A stretch of 64,000 nucleotides of DNA from contig OX345643.1 of the NCBI GenBank assembly GCA_947044365.1, positions 124,001 through 188,000 of the forward strand, in the 5' to 3' direction. Shown here piece by piece: positions 37,201 through 50,202 of the stretch (position 1 is the first letter of the stretch; every line of letters starts with the position of its first letter). The notes beneath the pieces were generated by a model. That model saw nothing but the letters and a program-made list of their open reading frames with translations. It ran no database searches and had not been told where the DNA came from. Position numbers and translations under genes: made by a program. Origin of the DNA: Petrosia ficiformis (Eukaryota > Porifera > Demospongiae > Haplosclerida > Petrosiidae).

Positions 37201-38618
37201 GTACTTATGTACAAACGTCCATACTTCTTGTCTTAGCAGTTGATTAGGAGTTGTATTGTGCATCTCTGCTGCAAGAGGTGAGAATATCTTCACAGCAATA
37301 TTCATATTCTTGTACAAACCCTTCAACACTTCACCAAATCCTCCTTTACCCAACACCGAGGCAGGACTAATGAAGGGAGTGATGTCATTGTGATGTTGCA
37401 ATTATAAATCTATACCTGGTCTCATTCATGATGATGTCATCTCGAGACACATGGTAAGAGGAGCTAAGATCTCCAATGATAATATCAGGAGCCTGGAGAA
37501 GATGAAGAGTACATAATTATAGTAGAGATATAAGTAGAATTATCATACCAATAATTTCAGAGAAACATTAGCTTTATGAACAGGACACTTTATATCATCA
37601 TTCGTGATTGACGTCTGTTGTAACTCGATTAATGAAAATGAATGTTGTTTATATGCTAATTAACAGATAAAATGTACCATTTCAATATGTACTTGTATTA
37701 ACACATGTACATAGACCACTACAACAATGTATTAATACAATATATGTACTAATATAACATGTACAAGTACATGTACATGTAATACAACAAGTACAGTGTT
37801 ACCACAACAATAAACATGTATGTATTACTAGGTACATGTATTAATACAACATGTACATACTATAACATGAACATGTATTAATACAACAAGTACTACAACA
37901 TGAACATGCATCAATTACATGTTACATGTACATAAACATGTACAGTGTACTAGTATACACGTTTTGTATTAAATACACACGAGTAAGAAAATGAATAACA
38001 TAACATGTACATATACATGTATTAATACCTGGACACAATGGACAAAGAGCATATGGACAAACAAGTGAGTCACCAGCTGTTATGCTAACATTACGCAATC
38101 CTGGAAACCACTCATCAATTAGTACTTCAACATTATCCACAACAGAACAAAGAAGACTGCAGTAATACAGTGTCATTACCTGTTAGTATGTTATTATATT
38201 CACTTACCGTATTCCTTCAGCTGTATTTGGTACTGTTATATCAAACATTGTCTTACAACCTTCCAACTGTTCAATAATGAAGAATGCTTGCTGTTGGTAA
38301 ATAATACAAGTCATATGATCGTCATGTGATGTAACTATATCTGACTGACCAAAGACCAGAAGCTGTATAAACCACAGTACCAATACATCTGCTTTGTTGG
38401 TTCGGTCACCTGATAATCACATGACAACAAACAAGACATGAAAATGAAGTAATAATGATGTCACCTGTATAGCTTTGCGGGGAAAGGATAACAAGCGAAT
38501 GACAAGTCTTGGCCAAAATCCCGGAGGAATAAAACACATGGAGTAACGTCTAACTATTCTACCTGTATGAAAAATGTAAACAGAGAGATAGATAGGTAGA
38601 TAGATGGATAGATAGATG

Positions 38619-38655
<37 letters not shown>

Positions 38656-38657
38656 AC

Positions 38658-38692
<35 letters not shown>

Positions 38693-41600
38693 ATAGATGT
38701 ACATACGGTCTGGGGGTAGACTAATTGGTCCTGGTTTGTGTTTTGGTAAATAAGATGGAATGAGGATGGAATCAGAAGCATGATGTAATGCTACATCAAA
38801 CCTGTAGGGTCATGTGACAGTCATATGAGACATTACATGATTTCAAAAACAAACCATTCTAACAATCGTATATACTCTGAAATTAATTCAGGAGGGTACT
38901 GTGAACCTTTCAGTAGCAACGGAAGATCTTGAACTTTTAATATCTAAAGAGATATGTATCTATCTGTCAGTTTGTACATATGTATGTGCATGTCTCTCAC
39001 CCCATTTGAAACCATTGTTAATTGCTTGATTGTAATAACTTTGGCCATCATTGAACATAGCCATTGTGGATCTAGGAAATACAGGTCAGACAGGTTTGAC
39101 TTGATATCATCATAATGTAACAAAACTCCACACTCGTGAAGGAACTGGATGGCTTGTTCCATTTCCACTCGATCCATTTTCTGATCTAGCCCCGCCTTCT
39201 TCATTAACTCAGAAAGACGTCTCCCACGTACTAGTTTGAGATTTGATTTAGTCTTGTTTAGTTGTTTGGCTTCCTCTTCTAATATGTCACAAAGCTCCTG
39301 TGGTCAAAGGATGATATGTGATATTAGTGATTGAGTGATGATAGTGGGTGTGGTGAAAATGAGTGCATGTAATTAGTGAGTGAGGGTCAGACAGTATGAA
39401 TGTGATAATAGTGGGTGTGGCAATATGTGGTATGGATCATGGATTAGGCAGTAAATGATGAACAATGATAGTGGGTGTGGCAATATGTGGTGCAGGTGAG
39501 ACAGTGAGTAATGACTGACAATAGTGTATGTGGTATATGGATTAGCCAGTGAATAAAAGATAATGGGTGTGGCAATATGTGGTATACGTGGGTTGGACAG
39601 TGAGTAATGAATGGGCGTGGCAATATGTAATCCAGTGAATAGTGATGACTGAAGATAGCGGGTGTGGCAAATATGTAGTGTGGGTCAGAGTGTGATGACT
39701 GATTATAGTGGGTGTGGCAATATGTTGATTAAACAACGAATAATGTCTGATGATAGTGGACGTGTTCATATACCAGGTAACTTGCAGGAACCATCTCTCC
39801 CATGATCTTTTGATTACGCAACTTAGCACTATTAAAAAAAAACGATTAACATATAGGCCAGGATAACAAAGGTTAATTACTCATCAATTTTTTCTTTAAT
39901 TTTATTTCGTAAAGAATCCAAACCCATTTTATTTCCAACACAACTAATCTCTGCAAACGATATGTCTTTAGGAAAACCTACATGGGTATGTAATTATGTA
40001 TATATGTATTGTAATGTATCTCTGTAAGGAACCTGGTCTATATATCATGTCGTTCACACGAGATCTCATTGTTTTCTTCACACTACTAAACAATTCTGTA
40101 GAAGAGATGTTACTGTCAACACACGAATGTACATATTTGAATGTACAAACCTTCAGGAATCATATCACGATGCGTTCCTACAATAATGACATGAGAGCCC
40201 GGGGCTCTGGCCTGTATATTGAGTAACCATGATAGCAAAGAGTCAAGTTCTGTTTCACCTTTTAATAAATTGTATACCAGCTAAGAATGAGGAGGTATTA
40301 AAATAATAAGGAACAAAAGGAAAGGAGGAGATTTGGAAGGAATTAAGGAACGAGGATGAGGACGCATAAGAAAGAGAATGAATATGAGGATAGGGAATAG
40401 AATGTAGAGAATGAGCATGAGGATAAGAGGGAACTAACAACATATATAGATCGAGGAGTCAGAAAACATTGATGTGTACTGTAAAATTCTTCTTGACCAG
40501 CAAAATCCCAACAGTTGATTGTATATTTGATGTTGGGTCTGTGTTCATATCTAAAACATATATCAATTATTACTTCACAAATTAATAGTTAATTAACTTA
40601 CATCCATTTCCTAATATTGACGCCCAATGTTGCTGTATTATCCAACTTGAGAGAGGACCCACGTTGTTCGTTTATCAAGAGATTAAGTAGAGTGGTTTTA
40701 CCCTTTCCAGCCCCACCCACAATCATCATCTTCATTGTGTAGCATGGCTTGCTCTATTGGAATAAAATGCATTCATTTATCTTCATTCACTCTCTCTCTC
40801 TCTCTTCACCTGTATCAACTTTGATTTCAAGTACCGTACAATAGCTCTAGCATTCTGGGTCACATCAACATCTAAATTCTTCAAACCCTTTAGATTGAGC
40901 TACAGACATAATATTATAATAATTAGACATAAAATAAGATCAAGAGGCTCACATAAAATAGATACTCCAGTTTGCCCATCTCATTGGGAAGGTGTTTGAT
41001 GTCTCGATTATGACTAATGTCGAGAACTGATAATGTACGTAACTTTCCAATTTCTGGAGGAATCTATAAAAAAAACAGTTGACGAATATACGTAATTATA
41101 TCATGGTTCAGACCTCTCTTAGTTTATTATCTGATAATACAAGTCTTTCCATGTTAGGCCAAAAACGATCACAATCAGATAACTCAAGCTGCAGTCAGGA
41201 AGTAAATAAATATGAGAAGAAGGAATATATAACCAGATCAGGTAACATTTCAGTCTTACAGTTGTTATTTTGTTGTTGCCTAACAACAGGTGCTTAAGTC
41301 CTCTTGATCTCCACATGTAGGGAGGAGGAAATGATGACAAAATATTGTCAGTAGCATCCACATATTGTATACTGATGAAAAGAACATAATTGGTACATAC
41401 AAATAATTCATACACATACATACATACATAGTTATTAAACTTACACAAGTGCAGTCTTCACAAAAGATTGGAAATCAGGTTCATTTTTGCCGAGTTTATT
41501 GTGAGCTATTTTAAGATCTTGTAAAGAACACATATACTCAGCCGCGTCTCCTGGCAACAATTCTATTTATAAACAACAAGCCGTTTACTAATTGTAAACA

Positions 41601-44600
41601 AAATTGAAAACAAACTAACCTACACAATTACGAGAAACATCCAAGGACTTTAGGGACGTCATTCCAGCTAAGAAAGTGAATGGAAGTTCTTTAATTGAGT
41701 TTTTACTAATAGTGAGTTCTTGTAAGGTCTTTAATTTGATGTCTTTATCATCAATAAAACAAATCTGGTTACTAGAGACAAAGAATGTATGTAAGCTTGT
41801 AAGTCAGTCTATCTGTCCATTTGTACCTGTCAACCTGTAGAACCCTTAAGGAATTGAGATTATCTCCATTTAAGATAGAAGGGAATGCCGATAATGAATT
41901 GTTACTGAGATTAAGTTTTTCTAAATTTGGTAACACAATCCGCTCACTGGGGAATGCTACAATCTGTACACACAAACAAACAAACAAATAATATTTACAT
42001 GTATGTATGAATTTGAACACAAACAAACCAGATTATGAGACAGGTTAAGTTCTACGAGATTGTTACATAGAGATATTTCCGATGGAAAACATTTGAATTG
42101 ATTCTGATTTAGAGATAATTTCTCTAAAACAATTAATTCCTGCAAAATTTAATAAACGATAAATCATCACATCTATCTATAAATTGATGATGTTTGAATG
42201 AATTGATGAACTAATGACTGTATGATTATATTAATGAGCGTCCATGCCTATAATAAATACCAGTAAATGGAAGACTATCTGATTTACTTGTAAGAGAGTG
42301 TGTGGTAATTCCATGAGTGAGTTTTGTTGAACATCAAGTGTAGTCAGTTCTCTCAGTCCCTTGGCAATTTCTGGACCTTCCTCTACTAATGTTCGAAGAC
42401 TCTTTAATTTATTTGATGATAAATCAAGAGAACAAATTGAAAAGCTGCTGTTTACATGTACAGGAGGTTTAGCAACAGGAGGTGGACCATCGGTTTCATC
42501 CACACCTTCAGAAGAATTCTTACTTTCTTCTTGAGAGCTTTTCAATGATGAGAGAAGCTCAGAACGAACTTCTTTTGATGTAGTAGTGACAGACTCCAAG
42601 AACTTTTGATACGATTGATCACGCTCCAAACTGGTCTCATCGCTGGAGAAAAATGAAGAAATGGAATTAGAACTGACAGTTGATTCAACTTGTTTTTTGT
42701 GTTTCAATTTAAGAGCTGCTCTTCGAATATGTTTGGGACTAAACAGTTCTTCTTTATGCTCTTGAACTGTGACTAAGTCTGTGATACTACCATGACTACT
42801 GCCTCTGTGGTACCTCTCAAGGGTATTAAATGCCACATGATGAGAACCTGTGATAGTCCGTGAAATCTCACAATGTCTTCTTTCTGGAACTCTCTCTTGC
42901 TCTTCCTCTTCCTCTTCCTCCTCCTCTTCCTCCTTCTGTTCATCCTCCTCCTCATTTTCCTTTTTATCTCCATCAATGTAGTCTCCCTTTTCATAATGGC
43001 TTCCAACAAACTGATCTTTTCCTTCCATGTCAAGTGAGACAAGCAATGGACTGTCATGCATCATTTCCGGCATACTACTAGATTTTAAGACCCCAATAGG
43101 AGAGCTGAGAACAGTTGGTAGAGTTGGAGGACGTGATGCTGTATTGGGACGTTTTTGTCTCTCAGTACTTTTTAGATAACGAGAAGGGGTAGATGAATAA
43201 GGTGTATTTGTCAAGGGGACACTGGGGTCTTCATATTCCACAGGCTTATTCCTATGAGAGACATAACGTGACTCAGTTATATCTCTTTGATCATCTTTTT
43301 GGTTTTGCTCTTCATCTCCTTTCATTTTATCTTCTCCAGCCACTTCATCTGGATTATTTAGTCCTGTAAAGATACCAGCTGGATCAAATGTCTTGATGAC
43401 ATTGCTTGCAAGAAATTTAAGAGGAGACTGCAAGCTTTCTGTGTAATCAACAGAAGTCCTTCTTTTTATGCCATCTGCTACGAAATCAAGACTACGATGT
43501 CGTCTATGTCCCCGAACTGGAACTGGTTTGAGTCCAAGAGAGGGTTGGATCCAGAGTGGTCTTATTTCAACAAGATCCAAACCACCCAAATTCAAAGTTC
43601 TACGATGCTTATCCAGTCCGAGAGGTTTCAATATGAGTCCTATAATAGCATCAAGTTGAAAGAACCTTGCAAGAGAGAGGGCCTCCTTCAACTGGTTTCT
43701 GTTAGTAACATTACTCTCCAAGACATACTCTACTACATCTTTGTCTTTTGATAATACAGCATGATATATTGGTGAATCAGAACAATCTTCCTTCTGTGAG
43801 TAGTTGATATCTGCTCCAATTTCCACAAGAAGTTTGATAGCCTAAATGAAAACGAAACATATTAACTGGTCTGGTACGAATGTATATCATTACCTCAATC
43901 ATGCTGTACTTGATAGCTGAGAGTAACATCTTCTGTCTACACTGTTCATTTAGACTCATCGAATGAATGTTGTCAATAGCTAACTCATAGATCACTAGAG
44001 AATATAATTTAAATCTATATCTATCCCCATACTTTAAAATATATCATTGATATATCTACACAATTTAAACTGGTCTTCAAACACGCCTCACCATTTCCAG
44101 GATTATCTGGCCCAAGAGTATCATCCAAATCATGTCTACCATACAATATTTTAAATAGATTCACATCTACTTCACATTCAACAAGTAGTTGAGGTATTAT
44201 AGTAGGACATGTCTTGCATAAACTACTAGTACACACAAGAGCCTATAATCAGATAACAATCAGATCATATCACTTGTGTATTATAAACTATAGTATACCT
44301 CTATTGTGAGTAGAGTGTCTAGTTCATTGGGTACTAAAAATCGACTCAGTATCCACGCAATCCGATGCCCATCCTTAGGACTCATTCCCAGGTACTCTTC
44401 ATCTCCAAGCATGTGGATTAACATTAGAGATTTGTAGCTAATAGCTGAACATATTAATAGTGATATCATAAACAACACTTTCAATACACTTACATCCTCC
44501 CATGTCTCTGTCCAGAATTTCAAGAATCTCTTTAAATATTCCAGCCTCATTAAAAACTGAATGCATATTCTCTTCTGTGTAGTTGAAATATAAACATACA

Positions 44601-47600
44601 TACATACAGACAGATATCTTACCAAAATGAGTGAGGATAATAAGCACTTCAATAGCGCTCTCGATCAAAACAGTGTGTGTTTGTCTATATTGAATCAGGT
44701 TTAATATACGAGTATGAATGTTCTGACGACACAATTCTTTACGAAACTCATCTAATATAATTATTATCTTTGTAATGATCTCAGGAAAAAATTTTGCCAT
44801 ACCTATATCAGAGAGACAAGCAATGACTCCAAGAGCTTCTGCAGTTACACTTGGTGATGTGATAAAGTTCTCTAGTATATCTATCAAATCATAAACTATG
44901 TTGATTGTAACAAGATATTGCTTTTCTTTAGGAGCACTGTAAGTAATGAATATAATATGTAATACATAGGCGTCTCAGTTAGTGTGTATGTGTGTGTTCA
45001 TACTCATTCATTATAAGAGAGACAAGTGCTTGACAACCATATTGAACACATTTCTCAAACTTTGGTTCTGATAAACTTATAAATTGTCTCAAACCTTCAA
45101 GCACAGCCATAGCAGCACCTCTCTGCAATAAGGATGTGCGAAGACGCTCTGTGATTTAATGAATTACAAAATACTAAAAAAGCTTTTTTATTAAAACTTA
45201 CGACATTCCACAACAAGATAATAAATATCAAGTGACACAGCTTGAAATACTTTATAACGTTGCGTATCACGAATGGAAGAGAGAAGAACTATCCAAACCC
45301 GAGGCAACAAAGGGACTCTATATTACAATGTATGTATTAGTATATGTATACACAAACCTCTTACCTCAATGTGGTTGATCCAGGTGCAGTATCATGAGAC
45401 AGGTCATCTATAAACATATATAAACTACTGTTGAGTTCTAAAAGTCTGGCAAGGGAACGGCAAAATGCTTCCTGATACTGCAGACTATCTCCATGCTGTT
45501 CGAATGTTGTGTACATGAACTGCAGAATGGCTTCCATCTTTATATCACCTTTGAGTAGAGGTTCATGAGAGCAGAGGTGATCAATAATAGATAGGCCATA
45601 GACACATATCTGTTCCACATCAGAATGTCGAAGAAGAGATGAAAACACAACAAACAGAATATTTGTGGTAGATGCTTTTACAATGAAGTCACTGGACTCT
45701 AAATAAATACATAAATATAATATTATGTATATAGTAGACACAAACAGATAGATAGAATAGATGAATGGGGAATTACCTGAAGATGACAGATTATCTATTA
45801 GACCTAAACTATAAGTCACAACATAACTATCATTTTCATGTTGTTTTAAGAATAACAAGGACAATTGATAAACTTCATTCTCTAATAAAACCTTTTGACA
45901 ATGACCTAAAAAAGAGGGCAAAAAACATACGTGCGTACATACGTATATACATTACGTATGTACATACATCCATACATACATACGTATGTACGTACGTACG
46001 TACATCCATATATACATACATACATACAAACATACATACATACATACATACATGCATACATACATACGTATATACGTATGTACGTACATACATACATACG
46101 TACATACATATGTACGTATGTACGTACATACATACATACGTACATACATACATACATACGTGCATACATACATACATACATACGTACAAACATACATACA
46201 TACAAACATACATACATACATACATACATACATACATACATACATACATACATACATACATGCATACATACATACATACATACATACACACACATATACA
46301 TACTTGAAGATGCTAGTTGTCTCAAAGCCTGACAGCCATTACTGACCAGTGTTCCTTTGCCGTTATGAATCTGTAATATTTCACAGATTAATTTGTGATA
46401 ATTCAATTGTATAAGATTGTTTTGAGCAAACAGATCTATTTGAGAGATGAGATATAGCCATATGAAGATTTGAGACAGACAGACAAGAGAACATAATTCA
46501 TACCATCTTGTAATACATTAGCAAGAGCTAATAAACCACATGTCTGAAGAGACACATGATATTTGTACAATTCCAAAACACTAATAATATCAAGATAAGC
46601 TTCAGATTGTCGGAGACCTTTGCATGATAGCGCTGGATTAATGGAGATAAGAAAGATCAATATAACTGGTCAATAAATAGATACACAGATGTATCAAGTT
46701 ATAAATGATTTCACATACTACTTATGTAGTTAAAGCAAATGGACATAATATAATATCCATATTTATAAACAGCACTGTATATACAAATAGACCATGTGCT
46801 ACCATGACAACCATTTGATGTGGTTAGGTCTATGTTTTTACATATAGAACCTGTGAAGGCAAACGTAAATGCTATATCATTTACGGTGTGGGATTTATCA
46901 TACCCATGGCCTCAGTTTTGGTTGTATAGTAGCCCTCAGCTTAAACTTGTGCTGCTATGCAACTGGAAACATACTCAACCTTTGTGGCCTAGTGGGTATG
47001 ATCAGATAGTGCTGACTCTACCATACTACATTGGATATACCTACATAATGGGAATCGTACCAATAAATTATATTATATTATAGGACCATTGGATGGATGA
47101 TATACATGTAGTGTGGTGTGGCTGTTGTTATAAACAATGAGACAATTGTCTATTAAAATACAAGTTATACATTATTATAATTATTTTTATATAATCAGGG
47201 CTGTCCATGTGTCTAGCTGTTGAAAGAACTATTTGTGTGCTGAAGATTCTACTCAAAATAGAATTGAATGAAATATGAGACCAGCCATTGATACCTGCTT
47301 GATATACAACTGAATCAGTTGACATACAAGTGGACCAGTTGATATAGAAATGGACCAGTTGATATACAAGTGGACCAGTTGATATACAAGTGGACTAATT
47401 GATATACAAGTGGAACAGTTGATATAGAAATGGATCAGTTGATATACAAGTGGACCAGTTGATATACAATCTGATAAGTTGATATACAAGTGGATCATTT
47501 GATATACAAATGGACCAGTTGATATACAAGTGAACCAGTTGATATACAAATGGACCAGTTGATATACAAGTGAACCAGTTGATATACAAATAGACCAGTT

Positions 47601-49075
47601 GATATACAAGTGTATCAGTTGATATACAAGTGGTATACAAGTGGACCAGTTGATATACAAGTGATATACAAGTGATATACAAGTGGACCAGTTGATATAC
47701 AAATGGATCAGTTGATATACAATCTGATAAGTTGATATACAATCTTTATCAGTTTGTATCCGTTGTGTTCAGTATATTAATTACCTGATTCAGCTAATGA
47801 AGCCACTGTTTTCAGTGCTGTTCCAAGGAAACAAGGATCTTGTTTATGATTTTTAATACCAGATAAGATTGGTCTAAAAATATCACAATATATTTGGTAA
47901 TTAACACGATGTACACAACCTACCTGTAGACTTCACACTCTTCAATGCTATCTCTGAACTGTAATTTCTGATTACAATGCCAAATAACGTTACAAGCAGA
48001 CTAGAAATGAGAGAGAAAAGTAAAGAAAATGGAGGATGAGGAGGAGGAAGAAGAGAGTAAGCAAATAGTATACCTGTAAGAGTTCAGAGTTTAGAGGATG
48101 ATTAATCATGAGTTGGTAAGTCACATGTACTGTCTCTTCTTCTTTATTAGTACCAAACACTTTGTCTAGTGAGACAAGAGAGATAGAGAGATATATAATA
48201 GTATCATGAATGTGTGATAAGAATGTGAGTAACAAAACAGTTTATACAAATTATCCCAATATAGTAAATGGCATTTGACAGTCTAATGAAACACTCCTTT
48301 TAATTTCCTACACTAAACAAAACCCGTCCTAAAGTCTAGTACTCAGTGATCATATTCCTACCAACCCATTCAATACATCTATGCATGCAAGTAGTTAGGT
48401 GTTACATCTACGCAAGTAGCTGGATATACATATATGCAAGTAGTTTGCTGTTACAGCTATGCAAGTAGCTGGATACACATATATGCAAGTAGTTAGCTGT
48501 TACATCTATGCAAGTAGCTGGATATACATATATACAAGTAGTTAGCTTCTATAGTGCTACTTTTAATCTCATCCAACAATCATTTGTTAAAGAATTGAAT
48601 ACGTGTGAGATTGCATTAGTCCCAGGTTAAGAAATGATACCTCTGTAATAGATACAAGTGCATTATATGGATCATTAGTCAATATATGTATAAGGTTTCA
48701 TATTAACATATGATCATGAATAGGATAGTAATAATAATCATACCATATTGCAGAGACTGAGCTATTCCATTACATGCATATAATAATTTAGTCTCATCTT
48801 TGCTGTTACGTAGAATAGCAAGATATGCAGATGGATGCTAAAAAAGAAAATAAACAACTTAAAAGCAAACTAAACTATCTAATCACTTGAACATCCTCGG
48901 TGCTCAGCTGTTGACTGTGTGGTTTTCCTTTCTCCATTTCATCTTTCACCTGTGTTTGTTTTCTATTAGTACTGGTGCTGTAGTAATAACTTGAGCTATA
49001 GCTGCTACCAAGAATTCTCAGCTTTCCTTTAGCAGCTGTGTTGCTACAGTATGTATCCATCTCCATGTCTGACAT
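34244..49075 (-). CDS. LRRK2-type ROCO kinase (ARM-ANK-LRR-ROC-COR-kinase-WD40)
   Basis: The largest gene here, nearly 15 kb with dozens of small exons. From the start at 49075: helical armadillo-like region (49.0-44.0 kb, e.g. ESAIEVLIILTHFG); ankyrin-like AIKLLVEIGADINYSQ (about 43.8); a long Ser- and Glu-rich linker (43.5-42.45); leucine-rich repeats (42.4-40.9); ROC GTPase with MMIVGGAGKGKTTLLNLL (about 40.7); COR with ECGVLLHYDDIKSNLSDLYFLDP (39.1) and EWFPGL (38.1); kinase with GKGGFGEVLKGLYK, AVKIF, VIYRDLKPGNIL, LSDYGIST, GTPGYKAPEL (37.4-36.4); then WD40 (35.9-34.2) ending DCTMPRVKHYFDEMRSQQLPYR. The YRD and DYG motifs match LRRK2 rather than LRRK1 or generic kinases. LRRK2 phosphorylates Rab GTPases on endolysosomes. 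Exon limits are approximate. Confidence 0.93.
36720..36953. repeat. 16-bp minisatellite in an LRRK intron
   Basis: About 14 copies of a 16-bp unit GTACATGTGTATGTTT, with T/G variation at one position. All the long THVHTYTC or VCLYMCM frames here are repeat translations. Confidence 0.93.
37680..37990. repeat. ACATGTAC-rich degenerate repeat in an LRRK intron
   Basis: Irregular copies of ATTAATACAACATGTAC and TACATGTACATG, partly palindromic, next to the COR-coding exon containing EWFPGL. Confidence 0.7.
38583..38695. repeat. (GATA)n microsatellite in an LRRK intron
   Basis: About 28 GATA units with few interruptions (GATG, AACA). Confidence 0.93.
39310..39775. repeat. degenerate minisatellite in an LRRK intron
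   Basis: Imperfect units of about 60-75 bp recur with shared words GATAGTGGGTGTGGCAATATG and CAGTGAATAATGA. G-rich on the plus strand; no coding signal. Confidence 0.7.
45928..46300. repeat. TACATACGTA-type microsatellite in an LRRK intron
   Basis: Tandem ACAT units mixed with self-complementary ACGT and TACGTA steps, then pure CATA units. Frames on both strands here are artefacts. Confidence 0.9.
46794..46860. mobile_element. diverged relative of the 13-kb foldback element
   Basis: GTGCTACCATGACAACCATTTGATGTGGTTAGGTCTATG.. matches the start of both copies near 13147 over about 65 bp with scattered mismatches (MITE-like relic). The matching stops near 46860 and no second arm is seen. Confidence 0.6.
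47286..47755. repeat. 20-bp minisatellite in an LRRK intron
   Basis: About 22 copies of a 20-bp unit GTTGATATACAAGTGGACCA with variants AAATGGACCA and ATCTGATAA. Confidence 0.93.
48387..48545. repeat. 49-bp tandem repeat in an LRRK intron
   Basis: Three and a half copies with a 49-bp period (48387, 48436, 48485, 48534). Each holds two related words, GCAAGTAGTTAGCTG and GCAAGTAGCTGGATA. Confidence 0.9.
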
Positions 49076-49381
49076 TATGTTGTCAGTGTGTACACGCCTA
49101 CCTCATAATAGTGGGTGGGTGTTGATTCATTATTGCAGGCAGCTATATATCTGGTGCTAGAATCTAACAATTTGTTAGGAAAACGTATCTTCAAGTTTTA
49201 TTAGTTTTACTAGTAAGACAGCTAAAAACACTCAATTGAATAAACCACCTTGAAAAAAGAATTGAAAATCAAAAAAGCCTAAAGTATAATTATAGCATTA
49301 CAACACTTCATACATTATAATAATTATATTAAAAAGATCATTAGTTTTGGTTCAAATTGTTCTGTGAGGTTGTTGTTAGCT
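49076..49381. other. intergenic interval, LRRK promoter and tectonin 3' side
   Basis: About 300 bp. It must hold the promoter of the LRRK-type kinase. No TATA box or recognised element was identified with confidence. Confidence 0.5.
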
Positions 49382-50119
49382 TTATGCAATCTCCTTTTCA
49401 TAAATAGTTCCTCCAGTGCTAACACCAAATACACCATCAATGGTAGCATCGATCTCTCCCATAGATCCTTCATCAAATGCCATCTCCTCCCAGTTTCCAA
49501 TACATGGTATCTTGCAACGATATACATCTGAGTCTTCATCAATACCAAACACTTCATCATGCCCTACAGAAACATACTGCATCTTTTTACCGGGAACTGC
49601 AAACCAGCCTCCACTACCATCTACTGGACGAGAATATACAGTGTTGCCACTATTCACACCATAAACATATTTCTCTCCTCCGTCGATTTGTTTGAGACGA
49701 CCAGGAACATTTATCCAGGCTCCATTACATGGTTTCTTACACTTGTATATATAATCTCCTGAGTTAACACCCCATATATAGCCATTACCAGAAGCTGATA
49801 CATGTTTCAATAAACCATTAACTTTAACCCATGATCCACCAGCATCAATTGAACGTTTGTAGATATGATTGGCACTAGTAACACCCCAGACCTCAATATC
49901 ACTGACATCAACCTGCATAAGTCCCCCAGCTATGTTAACCCAGTTACCAGTACAAGGTCGTGTACATCGATAGATTTTATCATTTGAATCCACACCCCAG
50001 AGGTAGTTAACGGAAGAAGAGATGTGTTTAAGTCCACCTGATATTTCTGTCCATTGGTGACTGAATGTAACACAAGAGCAGCAAATGATGAGCAAGACTG
50101 AAATGAAACTCATCTTCAT
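49382..50119 (-). CDS. secreted tectonin-repeat lectin-like protein
   Basis: Intronless, 245 residues. A signal peptide (MKMSFISVLLIICCSCVTFS) is followed by five to six tectonin (TECPR) repeats of about 37 residues. Each has a W-x-x-I/V...L/M..V/I/D pattern followed by WGVxxxxxIYxxxxP or its equivalent, e.g. YLWGVDSNDKIYRCTRPC, VWGVTSANHIYKRS, IWGVNSGDYIYKCKKPC and VFGIDEDSDVYRCKIPC. The fold is a single beta-propeller. Relatives include fish-egg lectins and Physarum tectonin, which bind sugars or bacterial lipopolysaccharide. A role in innate recognition is plausible but inferred. Conserved CxxPC pairs suggest disulfides within alternate blades. An in-frame ATG at 50191 is rejected because it lies 4 nt after a TATA box; transcription should start downstream of it, making 50119 (or 50113) the first usable start. 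Confidence 0.88.
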   Translation of the reverse strand: MKMSFISVLLIICCSCVTFSHQWTEISGGLKHISSSVNYLWGVDSNDKIYRCTRPCTGNWVNIAGGLMQVDVSDIEVWGVTSANHIYKRSIDAGGSWVKVNGLLKHVSASGNGYIWGVNSGDYIYKCKKPCNGAWINVPGRLKQIDGGEKYVYGVNSGNTVYSRPVDGSGGWFAVPGKKMQYVSVGHDEVFGIDEDSDVYRCKIPCIGNWEEMAFDEGSMGEIDATIDGVFGVSTGGTIYEKEIA

Positions 50120-50194
50120 AATTATATCATCAATTATGAATCCTTCAATATGAGTGGTGGTATGTAGTATTGACGATAGACCTTGCTTCATGGC

Positions 50195-50202
50195 CTTTTA
50201 TA
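50195..50202 (-). promoter_or_regulatory. TATA box of the tectonin-lectin gene
   Basis: TATAAAAG on the minus strand, about 76 bp upstream of the chosen start codon. That is suitable spacing for a TSS near 50170 and a short leader. Confidence 0.65.

Noticed and set aside
45765..46406. Several THIHTY or MYVC frames on both strands
   Set aside because: CATA/TACG microsatellite in an LRRK intron.
47253..47742. Minus-strand frames rich in VYQLVHLYIN repeats
   Set aside because: The 20-bp minisatellite unit is read in frame only because of array phasing. The flanks match LRRK exons.
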